DNA of 64,000 nt, taken from the NCBI RefSeq assembly GCF_030373245.1, contig NZ_JAUCZF010000006.1, forward strand, positions 1 to 64,000, in the 5' to 3' direction. The first letter of the stretch is position 1; every line of letters starts with the position of its first letter. Of this stretch, positions 27,019 to 36,086 are shown piece by piece. Below the pieces are notes generated by a model. That model saw nothing but the letters and a program-made list of their open reading frames with translations. It ran no database searches and was not told the DNA's origin. The DNA comes from Hydrogenophaga sp. GTDB lineage: Bacteria; Pseudomonadota; Gammaproteobacteria; Burkholderiales; Burkholderiaceae_C. The position numbers and the translations under genes were made by a program.

Positions 27019-28775
27019 CAGAACGATTCCTCAACCAGCTCGGTGACGATCTGTGGCTTGACGTTCATGTCGGGCTGCACGCCCAGAATGCGCAGCGTCT
27101 GCTGCACCGTCTCGCTGAACACCGGCGCCGCCACCAGGCCGCCGTAATACACACCGTTGTTGGGCTCGTCAACCATCACCGCCACGACGATGCGAGGCTG
27201 GTCGACCGGCGCCAGACCAACAAAGAAGCTGCGGTACTTGTTTTCAGCGTAACCCTTGCCTTCTTGTTTGCGGGCGGTACCGGTCTTGCCTCCCACCGAA
27301 TAGCCCATGGTCTGGGCCTGCGGTGCGGTACCACCCGACGCCGTGGCCATCTCCAGCATCTTGCGCACAGCCTGCGCATTCTCAGCACTGAACACGCGCA
27401 CGCCCACCGCTGGTGCGTCGGTCTTGAGCATGCTCACAGGGATCAGCTCGCCATCGCGGGCGAAGATGGTGTAAGCCTGGGCGAGCTGGAACAGCGATGC
27501 CGAAAGACCGTAGCCGTAACTCATGGTCGCTTGCTCGATCGGGCGCCACGACTTATAAGGGCGAAGCCGGCCACTCACCGAGCCCGGAAACGGCAGCTGC
27601 GGCTTCTGACCAAAACCGGCCTGGGCGTAGCTCTCCCACATTTCGCGCGGCTGCATCTGCATCGCGAGCTTGACCGTGCCCACGTTGCTGGACTTCTGGA
27701 TCACCTCGTTGACGGTGAGCACACCGTGCGGGTGCGAGTCGGAGATGCTGGATCCTCCGATCTGGATGCGCCCGGGCGCGGTCTGGATCGGCGTGGTCGG
27801 CTTGACCAGCCCTTTCTCCAGCGCCAGCGCGGCGATGAAGGGCTTCATCGTCGACCCTGGTTCGAAGCTGTCGGTGAGCGCGCGGTTGCGCAACTGCTCA
27901 CCGCTGAGGCTGCGGCGGCGGTTGGGATCGAAGCTGGGGTAGTTCGCCAGCGCCAGCACCTCGCCACTCACTGCGTCGAGCACCACCACGCTGCCAGCAC
28001 GCGCTTTGTTGGTCTGCACCGCCTCGCGCAACTTCTGGTAGGCGAAGTACTGCACCTTGCTGTCGATGGAGAGCTGCAAGTCAGGCCCATCCAGAGGCGG
28101 AATCACATCTCGCACGTCTTCCACCACCCGGCCCAACCGATCCTTGATCACCCGGCGTGAACCGTTCTTGCCAGAGAGCTGCCGATTGAACGCCAGCTCG
28201 ACGCCCTCCTGGCCACGGTCTTCCACATTGGTAAACCCGACCACATGCGCAGCTGCTTCGCCCTCGGGGTACTCGCGCTTGTATTCCCGGCGCTGGTAGA
28301 TGCCCTTGATGTCGAGCGCAGCGATCTGCTTGGCCACGGGCGCATCCACTTGGCGCTTGATCCAGACAAAGGTCTTGTCGTCGTTGGCCAGCCGTTTTTT
28401 CAGGTCCGACAGCGGCATCTCCAGCAGCTTGGCCAGTTCTCGCAGCTTGGGATGCGCCTTATCGACATCCTCGGGAATCGCCCAGATGCTTTGCGCCACG
28501 ACGCTGGAGGCCAGGATCAGACCGTTGCGATCCAGCACGCGGCCGCGGTTGGCCGGCAGTTCCAGCGTGCGCGCGAAGCGCACTTCGCCTTGGCGCTGGA
28601 AAAAGTCGTTGCCAAACACCTGCACATACGCCGCGCGTGCACCCAGTCCGGCGAAGGCAATCGCCAGCGATGCCACGATGAACTTGCTGCGCCACATCGG
28701 CGTCTTGCTCGCGAGCAATGGGCTGGCGCTGTAATTGATGCTTCGGCTGCTGCCCCGATCGTTGCGGCGGCTCAT
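27018..28775 (-). CDS. ftsI: Septal transpeptidase FtsI (PBP3)
   Basis: A class B penicillin-binding protein of 585 residues that cross-links septal peptidoglycan with FtsW. A Ser/Arg-rich cytoplasmic tail and one membrane helix (SKFIVASLAIAFAGLGARAA) precede the pedestal domain. The penicillin-binding motifs are SFEPGSTMKPF (nucleophile Ser308), QKSSNVGTVKL (SxN), and SVGGKTGTARKQ (K497-T-G-T). The start overlaps the ftsL stop. Confidence 0.97.
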   Translation of the reverse strand: MSRRNDRGSSRSINYSASPLLASKTPMWRSKFIVASLAIAFAGLGARAAYVQVFGNDFFQRQGEVRFARTLELPANRGRVLDRNGLILASSVVAQSIWAIPEDVDKAHPKLRELAKLLEMPLSDLKKRLANDDKTFVWIKRQVDAPVAKQIAALDIKGIYQRREYKREYPEGEAAAHVVGFTNVEDRGQEGVELAFNRQLSGKNGSRRVIKDRLGRVVEDVRDVIPPLDGPDLQLSIDSKVQYFAYQKLREAVQTNKARAGSVVVLDAVSGEVLALANYPSFDPNRRRSLSGEQLRNRALTDSFEPGSTMKPFIAALALEKGLVKPTTPIQTAPGRIQIGGSSISDSHPHGVLTVNEVIQKSSNVGTVKLAMQMQPREMWESYAQAGFGQKPQLPFPGSVSGRLRPYKSWRPIEQATMSYGYGLSASLFQLAQAYTIFARDGELIPVSMLKTDAPAVGVRVFSAENAQAVRKMLEMATASGGTAPQAQTMGYSVGGKTGTARKQEGKGYAENKYRSFFVGLAPVDQPRIVVAVMVDEPNNGVYYGGLVAAPVFSETVQQTLRILGVQPDMNVKPQIVTELVEESF

Positions 28776-29068
28776 GGGCGCTGCTCCTGAGCAGTTGGCA
28801 TGGTGGAAGGAAGCGTCACGTACTGGGTGATGCCCGGCGTGACCGGCCGCATCTGCAACTGGCGCGTGGCAAGCTGCTGCACCCGGGCCGACGCCGCCTG
28901 GCCGCGTTTTTGCACCACCAGCTGCTCGTGCTCGGCATCGAACTTGCGCGCCTGTGAGTGGCCCTTGTCCAGCGCGGCATACAACCGACGCGATTCGTAC
29001 TGGGTGTGCACCAGATAAAACGCACTCACCATGACCGCAGCCAGCAGCATGAGGTTCAGGCGAATCAT
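28772..29068 (-). CDS. ftsL: Cell division protein FtsL
   Basis: A 98-residue bitopic protein. The N-terminal helix (LNLMLLAAVMVSAFYLVHTQ) is followed by a short periplasmic coiled-coil segment (YAALDKGHSQARKFDAEHEQ). FtsL works with FtsB and FtsQ to activate FtsWI. Size, topology and position between rsmH and ftsI identify it; sequence conservation in the family is low. Confidence 0.92.
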   Translation of the reverse strand: MIRLNLMLLAAVMVSAFYLVHTQYESRRLYAALDKGHSQARKFDAEHEQLVVQKRGQAASARVQQLATRQLQMRPVTPGITQYVTLPSTMPTAQEQRP

Positions 29069-29100
29069 GACCAGGTCCCTACGGTCATCGCTGCGCAGAC

Positions 29101-29153
29101 CTCACTGCCCCCCGAGGGGGTACGAGCTAGCTTGGGGTGGCCCTGAGCTGCGC
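29101..29153. repeat. Dispersed GC-rich repeat, copy 4
   Basis: The rsmH-ftsL gap of 85 bp is largely this element. Its core is CTGCCCCCCGAGGGGGTACG, followed by GCTTGGGGTGGCCCTGAG. It resembles copy 9 at 63905, which also ends with AGCTTGGGG. It interrupts what is otherwise a tightly packed operon. Confidence 0.6.
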
Positions 29154-30077
29154 TCATGCGGCCACCTCGGTGCGCGTGGCCACGCGCATCACGGCGCTGC
29201 GGGCGCGCGGATTGAGCTGAACCTCAGCTTCACTGGGCATGACGCGAGTGACCTCGCTCAGTGGCATGGGCGCAGGCTCGGCGAACGGCACGCGGCGGTC
29301 GACCACGGTGCGCGAGGCGCGCGCCATGAACTGCTTGACCATGCGGTCTTCCAGCGAGTGAAAACTGATCACCACCAAACGTCCCTGGGCACGCAGCACG
29401 GACAAGCTGGCGCTCAACGCTTGTTGCAGCTCTTCAAGCTCGGCGTTGATGAAAATCCGAAGAGCCTGAAATGTGCGCGTTGCAGGGTCCTTGCCCGGCT
29501 CGCGGGTTTTGACCGCGCCAGCCACGACTTCGGCCAGCTCACGGGTGGTTCGAATAGGGCCCCGTTCCTGTCGGCGACGATCAATCGCCTTTGCAACCGA
29601 TTGAGCAAACCGTTCTTCGCCATAGTCACGAATGACCTCCGTGAGGGTGGGTACGTCGGCCGTTTCCAGCCATTGAGCCACGCTCTGGCCGCGCGTGGTG
29701 TCCATGCGCATGTCCAGAGGACCATCGTGACGAAATGAAAAACCACGCTCGGGGTTGTCGATCTGCGGCGAACTCACCCCCAGATCCATCAACACACCAT
29801 CCGCACTGGCCGGGCCCAGATCGCCCAAATGGGAAAAGCCCTCGTGGCGGATGGCAATGCGCGCATCGCGGGCAGCCCATTCCTGAGCAGCGGCAATCGC
29901 CTGCGGGTCCTTGTCGAAGACGGTCAGCCGTCCCTGCGGCGAGAGCTGCTGCAGGATGGCGCGAGCGTGCCCCCCGCGGCCGAAGGTCGCGTCGACATAG
30001 TGTCCGTCGGGGTTGATGGCGAGGGCTTTCACAGCTTCGTTCAACAGGACGGTCTGGTGGCTCCATGGGTCTTGCAC
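29154..30077 (-). CDS. rsmH: 16S rRNA (cytosine-1402-N4)-methyltransferase RsmH
   Basis: The former MraW, an S-adenosylmethionine-dependent methyltransferase acting on C1402 of 16S rRNA. The 307-residue protein begins with [20 protein letters not shown]. It has the SAM-binding [16 protein letters not shown], the motif [20 protein letters not shown], and [19 protein letters not shown]. It follows mraZ by 9 bp, the conserved order. Confidence 0.97.
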   Translation of the reverse strand: MQDPWSHQTVLLNEAVKALAINPDGHYVDATFGRGGHARAILQQLSPQGRLTVFDKDPQAIAAAQEWAARDARIAIRHEGFSHLGDLGPASADGVLMDLGVSSPQIDNPERGFSFRHDGPLDMRMDTTRGQSVAQWLETADVPTLTEVIRDYGEERFAQSVAKAIDRRRQERGPIRTTRELAEVVAGAVKTREPGKDPATRTFQALRIFINAELEELQQALSASLSVLRAQGRLVVISFHSLEDRMVKQFMARASRTVVDRRVPFAEPAPMPLSEVTRVMPSEAEVQLNPRARSAVMRVATRTEVAA

Positions 30078-30086
30078 CGCGGGCCT

Positions 30087-30512
30087 TCAGAATGAGAGGC
30101 GCTTGAGCGCCTCCGGCATGTCGCCCTTCATGGCCTCAGCCTCCTGGGCGGCGTAGGTCTCTGCGTCCCACAGCTCGAGAAAGCTCCCCATGCCCAGCAG
30201 CACGGCCTCTTTGGAGATCCCGGCGTTAGCACGCAGCTCAGGCGAAATCAGAACCCGACCCGTGGCGTCCATGTCCACGTCCATGGCGTGACCGAGGAAA
30301 TAGCGGCGGTACCAGAACGCCTCCATGGGCAGACTGGCAATCTGGTCGCTGAACGACTTCCACTCGGTGCGACGGAATATCATCAGACACCCGTGGGGGT
30401 GGCGCGTGATGGTGAGCTGGTTTTGACATTCAATCAGGGCGTCACGGTACCGGGTCGGCACAGACAGCCGCCCCTTGGCATCGAGATTGAGAGAAGAAAT
30501 ACCCTGAAACAC
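30087..30512 (-). CDS. mraZ: Transcriptional regulator MraZ
   Basis: A 141-residue AbrB/SpoVT-like DNA-binding protein with two MraZ repeats. [19 protein letters not shown] opens the first, and [20 protein letters not shown] marks the second. In E. coli MraZ forms a ring and represses its own promoter and the dcw genes by binding short direct repeats. A matching repeat array lies 20-54 bp upstream of this start. It is the first gene of the cluster. Confidence 0.97.
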   Translation of the reverse strand: MFQGISSLNLDAKGRLSVPTRYRDALIECQNQLTITRHPHGCLMIFRRTEWKSFSDQIASLPMEAFWYRRYFLGHAMDVDMDATGRVLISPELRANAGISKEAVLLGMGSFLELWDAETYAAQEAEAMKGDMPEALKRLSF

Positions 30513-30531
30513 CTAGGTCAGTCCTGAAAAA

Positions 30532-30566
30532 ACACTTTTCACCACTTAATTGCACTTTTTCCCACT
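30532..30566 (-). promoter_or_regulatory. Predicted MraZ operator: four AGTGn boxes at 10-bp spacing
   Basis: On the minus strand the boxes AGTGG (30562-30566), AGTGC (30552-30556), AGTGG (30542-30546) and AGTGT (30532-30536) recur every 10 bp, on one face of the helix. Known MraZ sites are short G-rich repeats separated by 5 bp upstream of mraZ. The first box overlaps the predicted -10, so binding would block transcription. Confidence 0.8.
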
Positions 30567-30591
30567 GTAGCAGCAAAACTCTGCAGTGCAA
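30564..30591 (-). promoter_or_regulatory. Predicted dcw promoter (-35 TTGCAC, -10 TACAGT)
   Basis: TTGCAC at 30586-30591 and TACAGT at 30564-30569 are separated by 16 bp on the minus strand. This would start transcription about 45 bases before mraZ. TTGCACTG occurs again upstream near 30693-30700 and 30720-30727, so the region may have more than one control site. The rest of the gap up to the hslU stop holds inverted repeats (GCTGTAA/TTACAGC near 30669-30692; GAGCG/CGCTC near 30632-30650) and no gene. Confidence 0.6.
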
Positions 30592-30827
30592 GCGCGTGGC
30601 TACATATTTTTTCAATGAAATCAACCACTTAGAGCGGTTTTGAGACGCTCTTTCAGTGTGAAATCTGCTGTAAAAGCAAGCACTTACAGCACCCAGTGCA
30701 AGTGATGCTTCAAACAGAGGCAGTGCAAAGGCCCGTGAAAAACCTCACGCTAACGCTGGTGCGACCGGTAGGACGGCACGCTCGCACAAGCCTCCGTCGC
30801 CGGAGTCGGCCATCCACCATCGGTCAT

Positions 30828-30842
30828 GCCCTGACGCAGGGC
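30828..30842 (-). terminator. Hairpin downstream of hslU
   Basis: GCCCTG and CAGGGC form a 6-bp stem with a 3-nt loop 20 bp after the hslU stop. A second small hairpin (CTCCG/CGGAG) lies further on. No T-run follows, so it may be a weak terminator or only an mRNA end stabiliser. Confidence 0.35.
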
Positions 30843-30862
30843 TCACCGGACCGGGTCGAGGT

Positions 30863-32200
30863 TCAGAGGATGTAGCGAGAAAGATCCTCGCTGCGGCTGA
30901 GCTCAGCCAGCCGGCCGTCGACGTAGGAGGCGTCGATGGTCAGGGTCTTGCCCTGCCAGGCCGTGGCACCAAAGCTCACTTCGTCGAGCAGATGCTCCAT
31001 CACCGTAGCCAGCCGCCGCGCACCGATGTTTTCGGTGCGCTCGTTGACTTCGCAGGCGATCTGGGCAAGCCGCAGAATGCCCTCGGGCCGGAACTGCAGC
31101 GTCACGCCCTCGGTGGCGAGCAAGGCCTGGTATTGCACCACCAGCGAGGCGTGCGTCTGGGTGAGAATGGCTTCGAAATCACTTACCGACAGCGACTGCA
31201 ACTGCACGCGGATCGGGAAGCGCCCCTGCAGCTCGGGAATCAGGTCGCTGGGCTTGCTGAGGTGAAACGCACCGCTGGCGATGAACAGGATGTGATCGGT
31301 CTTGATCGGGCCGTGTTTGGTGCTTACGGTCGTGCCCTCCACCAGTGGCAGCAGGTCGCGCTGCACGCCCTGGCGCGACACTTCAGCGCTGCCGGAGTCA
31401 TTGCGCGAAGCCACCTTGTCGATCTCATCGATGAAGACAATGCCGTTTTGCTCGGTGTTTTGCAGCGCGCGCTGCTTGATTTCTTCCTCGTTGACCAGTT
31501 TGCCGGCCTCTTCGTCGATCAGCAGCGGCATCGCTTCTGAGATTTTCAGGCGCCGGGTGCGCCGCTTGTCCTGACCCATCTGGCTGAACATGCCACGCAG
31601 CTGTTCGGCCATGTCTTCCATGCCCGCCGGACCCATGATGTCCACCGTGGGACGAGGCTCAGCGAGTTCGATCTCGATCTCCCGATCGGCCAGATGCCCC
31701 TCGCGCAACTTTTTGCGAAAGGTCTGGCGCGCCGTGCTCTCGCTGCTGGCGACCAGCTCACCGCCGCCCGGGGCTGCGTGCCGAGGTGGTGGAATCAGCA
31801 CGTCCAGAATTCGGTCTTCGGCGGCATCTTCAGCCCTCGCGCGCTGCTCGCGCACCGCGGCATCGCGCGTCTGCTTGATGGCAATCTCCACCAGGTCGCG
31901 GATGATGGCGTCCACGTCTTTGCCCACATAGCCGACCTCGGTGTACTTCGTGGCCTCGACCTTGATGAAAGGTGCGTTGGCCAACGCCGCCAGGCGGCGT
32001 GCGATCTCGGTCTTTCCCACCCCGGTGGGGCCGATCATGAGGATATTCTTGGGTGTGATCTCGGGCCTCAGCTGGGCATTCACCTGCTGGCGACGCCAGC
32101 GGTTGCGCAAAGCGATGGCCACCGCGCGCTTGGCGCCCTGCTGCCCGATGATGAAGCGGTCGAGTTCGGAAACGATTTCCTGGGGCGTCATGGAAGACAT
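30863..32200 (-). CDS. hslU: ATP-dependent protease ATPase subunit HslU
   Basis: The AAA+ unfoldase of the HslVU protease. It begins [20 protein letters not shown] at 32200; an in-frame ATG at 32227 would add nine residues unlike the family. The product is 445 residues. Walker A is [16 protein letters not shown] and Walker B is [15 protein letters not shown]. The I-domain and the C-terminal RYIL tail that docks into HslV are present. It follows hslV by 92 bp. Confidence 0.97.
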   Translation of the reverse strand: MSSMTPQEIVSELDRFIIGQQGAKRAVAIALRNRWRRQQVNAQLRPEITPKNILMIGPTGVGKTEIARRLAALANAPFIKVEATKYTEVGYVGKDVDAIIRDLVEIAIKQTRDAAVREQRARAEDAAEDRILDVLIPPPRHAAPGGGELVASSESTARQTFRKKLREGHLADREIEIELAEPRPTVDIMGPAGMEDMAEQLRGMFSQMGQDKRRTRRLKISEAMPLLIDEEAGKLVNEEEIKQRALQNTEQNGIVFIDEIDKVASRNDSGSAEVSRQGVQRDLLPLVEGTTVSTKHGPIKTDHILFIASGAFHLSKPSDLIPELQGRFPIRVQLQSLSVSDFEAILTQTHASLVVQYQALLATEGVTLQFRPEGILRLAQIACEVNERTENIGARRLATVMEHLLDEVSFGATAWQGKTLTIDASYVDGRLAELSRSEDLSRYIL

Positions 32201-32292
32201 GGGGCAGAGACCTTGATCAAGATTCACCGGTGGGGAGCCTGCCGTCTTTCGACCTGGCGGGCGAGGCGAGCAGCGTCAGGCGCCGCGAGCGC

Positions 32293-32838
32293 TCACAACA
32301 CCTCGACCGTGTGGTGCATGTTGGTGTAGATGCAGAGTTCACCGGCGATGGCCAGCGACTTTCGAACAATGTCTTCGGCGCTCAGGTCGGTGTGATCGAG
32401 CAGCCCTTTGGCGGCAGCCTGCGCATAGGCACCGCCCGAGCCGATGGCGACGATGCCGTGCTCGGGCTCCAGCACATCGCCATTGCCAGTGATGATGAGC
32501 GACGCACTGCGGTCGGCCACCGCCAGCATCGCCTCCAGGCGGCGCAGCACGCGGTCGGTGCGCCAGTCTTTGGTGAGCTCGATAGCGGCACGCACCAGGT
32601 GTCCCTGGTGCTTTTCCAGCTTCGCTTCAAAACGTTCAAACAAGGTGAAAGCGTCGGCCGTGGCGCCGGCAAAACCCGCCAGCACCTGGTCGTGGTGCAG
32701 CCGGCGCACCTTGCGCGCTGTGCCCTTGACCACAATGTTGCCCAGCGTGACCTGGCCGTCGCCGCCAATGGCGACCTGCACACCCTCGGACGTGTTGCGC
32801 CGAACACAGAGGATGGTGGTGCCGTGAAGCGATTCCAT
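32293..32838 (-). CDS. hslV: ATP-dependent protease peptidase subunit HslV
   Basis: The proteasome-beta-like threonine protease of HslVU. The 181-residue precursor begins [15 protein letters not shown]. Removal of the six-residue propeptide would expose the catalytic threonine of [23 protein letters not shown] is also typical. The open frame extends to 32970, but the ATG at 32838 gives the conserved start and clears the STAS gene. Confidence 0.96.
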   Translation of the reverse strand: MESLHGTTILCVRRNTSEGVQVAIGGDGQVTLGNIVVKGTARKVRRLHHDQVLAGFAGATADAFTLFERFEAKLEKHQGHLVRAAIELTKDWRTDRVLRRLEAMLAVADRSASLIITGNGDVLEPEHGIVAIGSGGAYAQAAAKGLLDHTDLSAEDIVRKSLAIAGELCIYTNMHHTVEVL

Positions 32839-32860
32839 GGTGTTCAGCCCGCGAACAGGC

Positions 32861-34699
32861 TCAATCGTTGCGCTGGACCACGCGCGCGTATTCGGTGATG
32901 CCGATGACGTGGAAGAAGGCGGCAATGAGGCGGTGAGCATCCACGAACTGCACGTTGCGGCCCTGGGCATGGTGACTCGAAACCCAGTTGAGCATGGTCC
33001 CCGCAGCGGAAAAATCGACCCGGATCAGGTTTCGGCAGGAAATGATCATCACGTCTGCGCCCTGAAGCCGCTTCTCCAGCGCCTCCAGGATGGGCTGGGG
33101 ATCACCACGGATTTCACCCGACAGCTCCACCAAGCCGAGCTGATTGAGTTCCGAAGACTGACTGTCCGGGCTTTGGGAGTCGCCCGAAAAATGCGAGGGC
33201 ACGGACTCCATGACCGGTTCGCTCAGCACCGACTGCCCACTTTCGGCGGACGCTGCAGGAGAGATGTTCTGGAAATGACAGCGAGGCCGCTCCCAGCCCG
33301 GCGGCGACACCTCGTAGGTGACGCAGAAGTCCAGGGCCGTGAGTTCAAACTCATCGGCGCGGTTCATCACGCGCAGCGCCGCCATGCGCAGCTCCCACCA
33401 GAGCTGCTCGATGTCGCGGCGGCCGGAGGGCGTCGAGTTCTTGAGCACCTCGCGCAAGGTGTTGGCACCCAGGCAACGCAGTTCCACGTCCTGATCGCCC
33501 CAAAGCGTGAACATGCCGAGCAGTGCGCGCGCAGCCTTGACGTCGATCGACTCAAGCTGTGACCAGTCGAGCACCCAGGGTTGGGGAGCGCGCATCAGCA
33601 CGGTCTGAAGGGTGCCTACGGCGTGCGCATCAACGTCGGGCTCGCACACCCACACCGCCCGGCTGGTGCCGCTGGTGGGCCGGTAGGTCTTGCCGGTGAT
33701 CTGCCCGATCATCTCGGGCATGTCATACCACTGCGGGGCGGAGCGGCTGAAACGGTTCACGAACTCGACTGCGCGCCCCTCAAAAGAGGCCAGCTGACCG
33801 GTCGCCCGGTACAGGTCGAACAGCGCCAGCCAGTCCTCTTCCTGCTCAATACGGACGCCCCCTTCGCCCACGGCTTCCAGCAGACCCTGCTCGGCACCGG
33901 CATCGTCGCCGTTGGCAAACCGGATGGCGGCTTCTTCGACTTCGGGGTCCTGAGCCACCTCCTGCACATCAAGCGCAAAAAAGTGCGAAGGCGAAAAGGT
34001 CGAGTTGGGCCCGCCGGGCGCGGCCTGCGAAGGCCCGGCCATGGCCATCAGGCCGGTGCGGACGGTCGCTGCAGCGACTGGAGCGGACTGGCGGTCGGCT
34101 GCGGGACTTTCCCGCTGCATACCCGCAAGACGTGGCGCAGGCACGTCGGGAGCATCTTTGGTCGCGGGAGGACTGTCGTGGCCCGAGATCAGGGGCGTGC
34201 CTTCGGTTTCCCCATACTGCTTGACACGGGCACGGGATTTTTCCTCGTCCGGTCCATCCTGCTCCCGGGACTCCGGTTTTTTCTCCAGAGGTGTGCCGCC
34301 CGTGCTGTGCTGGCTGGACCCGGTGACCAGCGAGTCAGGCCCCTTGGTTTTCCACCATTGCATGGACATCTGAGCTTCGATCTCGTCGATCTTCTTGAGC
34401 GTCATGGCCCGGTCGTCCGGCTTGGACGGCAGGCTGCTCTGGAAGAACGAAGGACGGATGCCATGCCCCCCCTCGCCACTGGCCTCGCGGCTGCGGATCT
34501 TGCGCAGCATGTCGAATTCGCGCTTGCGCACAAAATCGTTGCGCCGCTTGCGCTCGATCATTTCTTTCAGCGCAGCCTTGCTGTACTCGCTTTCCCGATC
34601 CGCGGTGCGCGTGTCCAGGTCGGCCCAGCTGGTGGTCGGGTGGCGAACAAATTTCGCCACCTTGGACAGAAAGCCGCCGTTCGATTCGTCCTTGGACAT
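32861..34699 (-). CDS. Protein with two C-terminal STAS-like domains
   Basis: A 612-residue cytoplasmic protein. The first ~110 residues are highly charged ([20 protein letters not shown]). A low-complexity middle follows, then a region near residues 230-320 rich in acidic helices. Two STAS-like segments follow: one around [20 protein letters not shown], and one at the end around [24 protein letters not shown] domains often bind nucleotides or act as anti-anti-sigma modules; no serine phosphorylation site is certain. It sits 22 bp upstream of hslV and 48 bp downstream of dksA, suggesting co-transcription. Function unknown. Confidence 0.75.
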   Translation of the reverse strand: MSKDESNGGFLSKVAKFVRHPTTSWADLDTRTADRESEYSKAALKEMIERKRRNDFVRKREFDMLRKIRSREASGEGGHGIRPSFFQSSLPSKPDDRAMTLKKIDEIEAQMSMQWWKTKGPDSLVTGSSQHSTGGTPLEKKPESREQDGPDEEKSRARVKQYGETEGTPLISGHDSPPATKDAPDVPAPRLAGMQRESPAADRQSAPVAAATVRTGLMAMAGPSQAAPGGPNSTFSPSHFFALDVQEVAQDPEVEEAAIRFANGDDAGAEQGLLEAVGEGGVRIEQEEDWLALFDLYRATGQLASFEGRAVEFVNRFSRSAPQWYDMPEMIGQITGKTYRPTSGTSRAVWVCEPDVDAHAVGTLQTVLMRAPQPWVLDWSQLESIDVKAARALLGMFTLWGDQDVELRCLGANTLREVLKNSTPSGRRDIEQLWWELRMAALRVMNRADEFELTALDFCVTYEVSPPGWERPRCHFQNISPAASAESGQSVLSEPVMESVPSHFSGDSQSPDSQSSELNQLGLVELSGEIRGDPQPILEALEKRLQGADVMIISCRNLIRVDFSAAGTMLNWVSSHHAQGRNVQFVDAHRLIAAFFHVIGITEYARVVQRND

Positions 34700-34747
34700 G
34701 CCGAGAGGTTACCGGAACTGGGTGAAGAGGAAATCTCGAAAAGCGGG

Positions 34748-35782
34748 CTAGTCGCCAAACATCTTCTGCTTGAGCTCGCGGCGTTGCTGGGCTTCAAGAG
34801 AAAGACTCGCGGTGGGGCGAGCCATGAGGCGACCCACACCAATGGGTTCACCGGTTTCTTCGCAGTAACCGTAGTCGCCCGAATCGATACGGGCGATGGC
34901 CTGTTCGATCTTTTTCAGCAGCTTGCGCTCACGGTCGCGGGTGCGCAGCTCCAGAGCGTGCTCTTCCTCGATGGTGGCGCGATCGGCAGGATCGGGCACC
35001 ACCACCGTGTCTTCACGCAAGTGCTCTGTGGTTTCGCCCGCGTTGGCCAACATATCGGCGCGCAGCTGACTGAGTTTGCGGCGGAAGTAGGCCAGTTGCA
35101 GATCACCCATGTACTCGCTGTCGGGCATGGCCTGGATGTCTTCGTCGGTGAGTTGGTCGACCGACAGCGACTTCCAGTTGTTGGCGCGCTTGGGATCCTT
35201 GCGGATGGCGGAGGGGACGGGAGGCGTCATGACAACACGTTCATTCATGGTGGAAAAAGTCGCTTTGGCAGCATCGGGCGCGTGGGTGGGCACCACCTCG
35301 GCCTGCGTCATCTGCTCCATCATGACCTTTTTGGCAGCGCGTTTGCCCAGCGGCCTGGGCGTGGGCTGCACCACCGGCAGGGTGATGGGTTTTTTGGGTG
35401 GTGCCACGGTGACCGGCTTGCCGAACACAGGAGCGGCACTCTTGGCTGCGGGTTTGGCTGCGGGTTTCGGCGCCGCACTGGGCTTCACGACCGCCTTCGG
35501 CGCAGGCTTTACCGCAGGCTTGGTCGCAGCTTTGGCTACCGGTTTGGCAACGGCCTTGCTGGTCTTCACCGAAGCAGCTTTGGCCACCGGCTTGGCCGGT
35601 TTGACGGCCGCTGCCTTCTTGGCGGGCGTGGCGGGCTTGCTGGATTTGGCCACGGGCTTGGCTGCGGGCTTTGCTGTCGGCTTGGACTTCGCGGCGGGTT
35701 TGGCAGGGGCAGACGCTCGACCCTTGGCCCCCGTCCCGGCGGATTTGGCAGCTTGGGTGGTCTTCTTGGCCGGGGCTTTCAC
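34748..35782 (-). CDS. dksA: RNA polymerase-binding factor DksA with long Lys/Ala/Pro-rich N-terminus
   Basis: DksA binds the RNA polymerase secondary channel and mediates the stringent response with ppGpp. The 344-residue product has a DksA core at about residues 200-344. Its coiled-coil tip motif is DPADRA (264-269), and EEEHALELRTRDRERKLLKK follows. The zinc-finger region (YGYCEETGEPIGVGRLMARP, then TASLSLEAQQ) keeps only one of four cysteines (C307). Residues 1-135 are histone H1-like KPA repeats, and E. coli DksA is only 151 residues. GTG at 35782 is chosen because AGGAG lies nine bases upstream; an ATG at 35821 is possible. Confidence 0.9.
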   Translation of the reverse strand: MKAPAKKTTQAAKSAGTGAKGRASAPAKPAAKSKPTAKPAAKPVAKSSKPATPAKKAAAVKPAKPVAKAASVKTSKAVAKPVAKAATKPAVKPAPKAVVKPSAAPKPAAKPAAKSAAPVFGKPVTVAPPKKPITLPVVQPTPRPLGKRAAKKVMMEQMTQAEVVPTHAPDAAKATFSTMNERVVMTPPVPSAIRKDPKRANNWKSLSVDQLTDEDIQAMPDSEYMGDLQLAYFRRKLSQLRADMLANAGETTEHLREDTVVVPDPADRATIEEEHALELRTRDRERKLLKKIEQAIARIDSGDYGYCEETGEPIGVGRLMARPTASLSLEAQQRRELKQKMFGD

Positions 35783-36086
35783 AAGGGGTCTCCTCTCAAT
35801 GCCTGACGAGGCGGAATGCATAACGGGCTGTGCGCTTCGGGTGTTGGTCCCCGCTGGGTCACCGGTGACCGGCAAACTCGTGGTTATACCCCTAATCACA
35901 TCGGCACCCCTGGTTCGAGTCGACTTCGATCCAGGCCGCGCCGGGTGTGCATGGGTGGCGCGCGATTGTAAGGACTGGGCGCGTTTTGTGGCGGCTACTG
36001 GTTCCGAGCGGAAGCCCAGCCGTTGAAGAATCGAGACAAACAGCACGTTGGGATCCAGCAGAAGCAACAGACAATTCGCGCCGCGA
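35783..36086. other. 304-bp gap upstream of dksA with a 14-bp palindrome
   Basis: The stretch separates the GTPase stop from the dksA start. GGTCACCGGTGACC at 35857-35870 is a perfect palindrome, and a TATAAC-like -10 on the minus strand lies at 35883-35888. No good -35 was found. The remainder has no recognisable gene or RNA. Confidence 0.45.

Noticed and set aside
35905..35935. GGTTCGAGTC resembling the T-loop of a tRNA
   Set aside because: No acceptor, D or anticodon stems can be formed around it.
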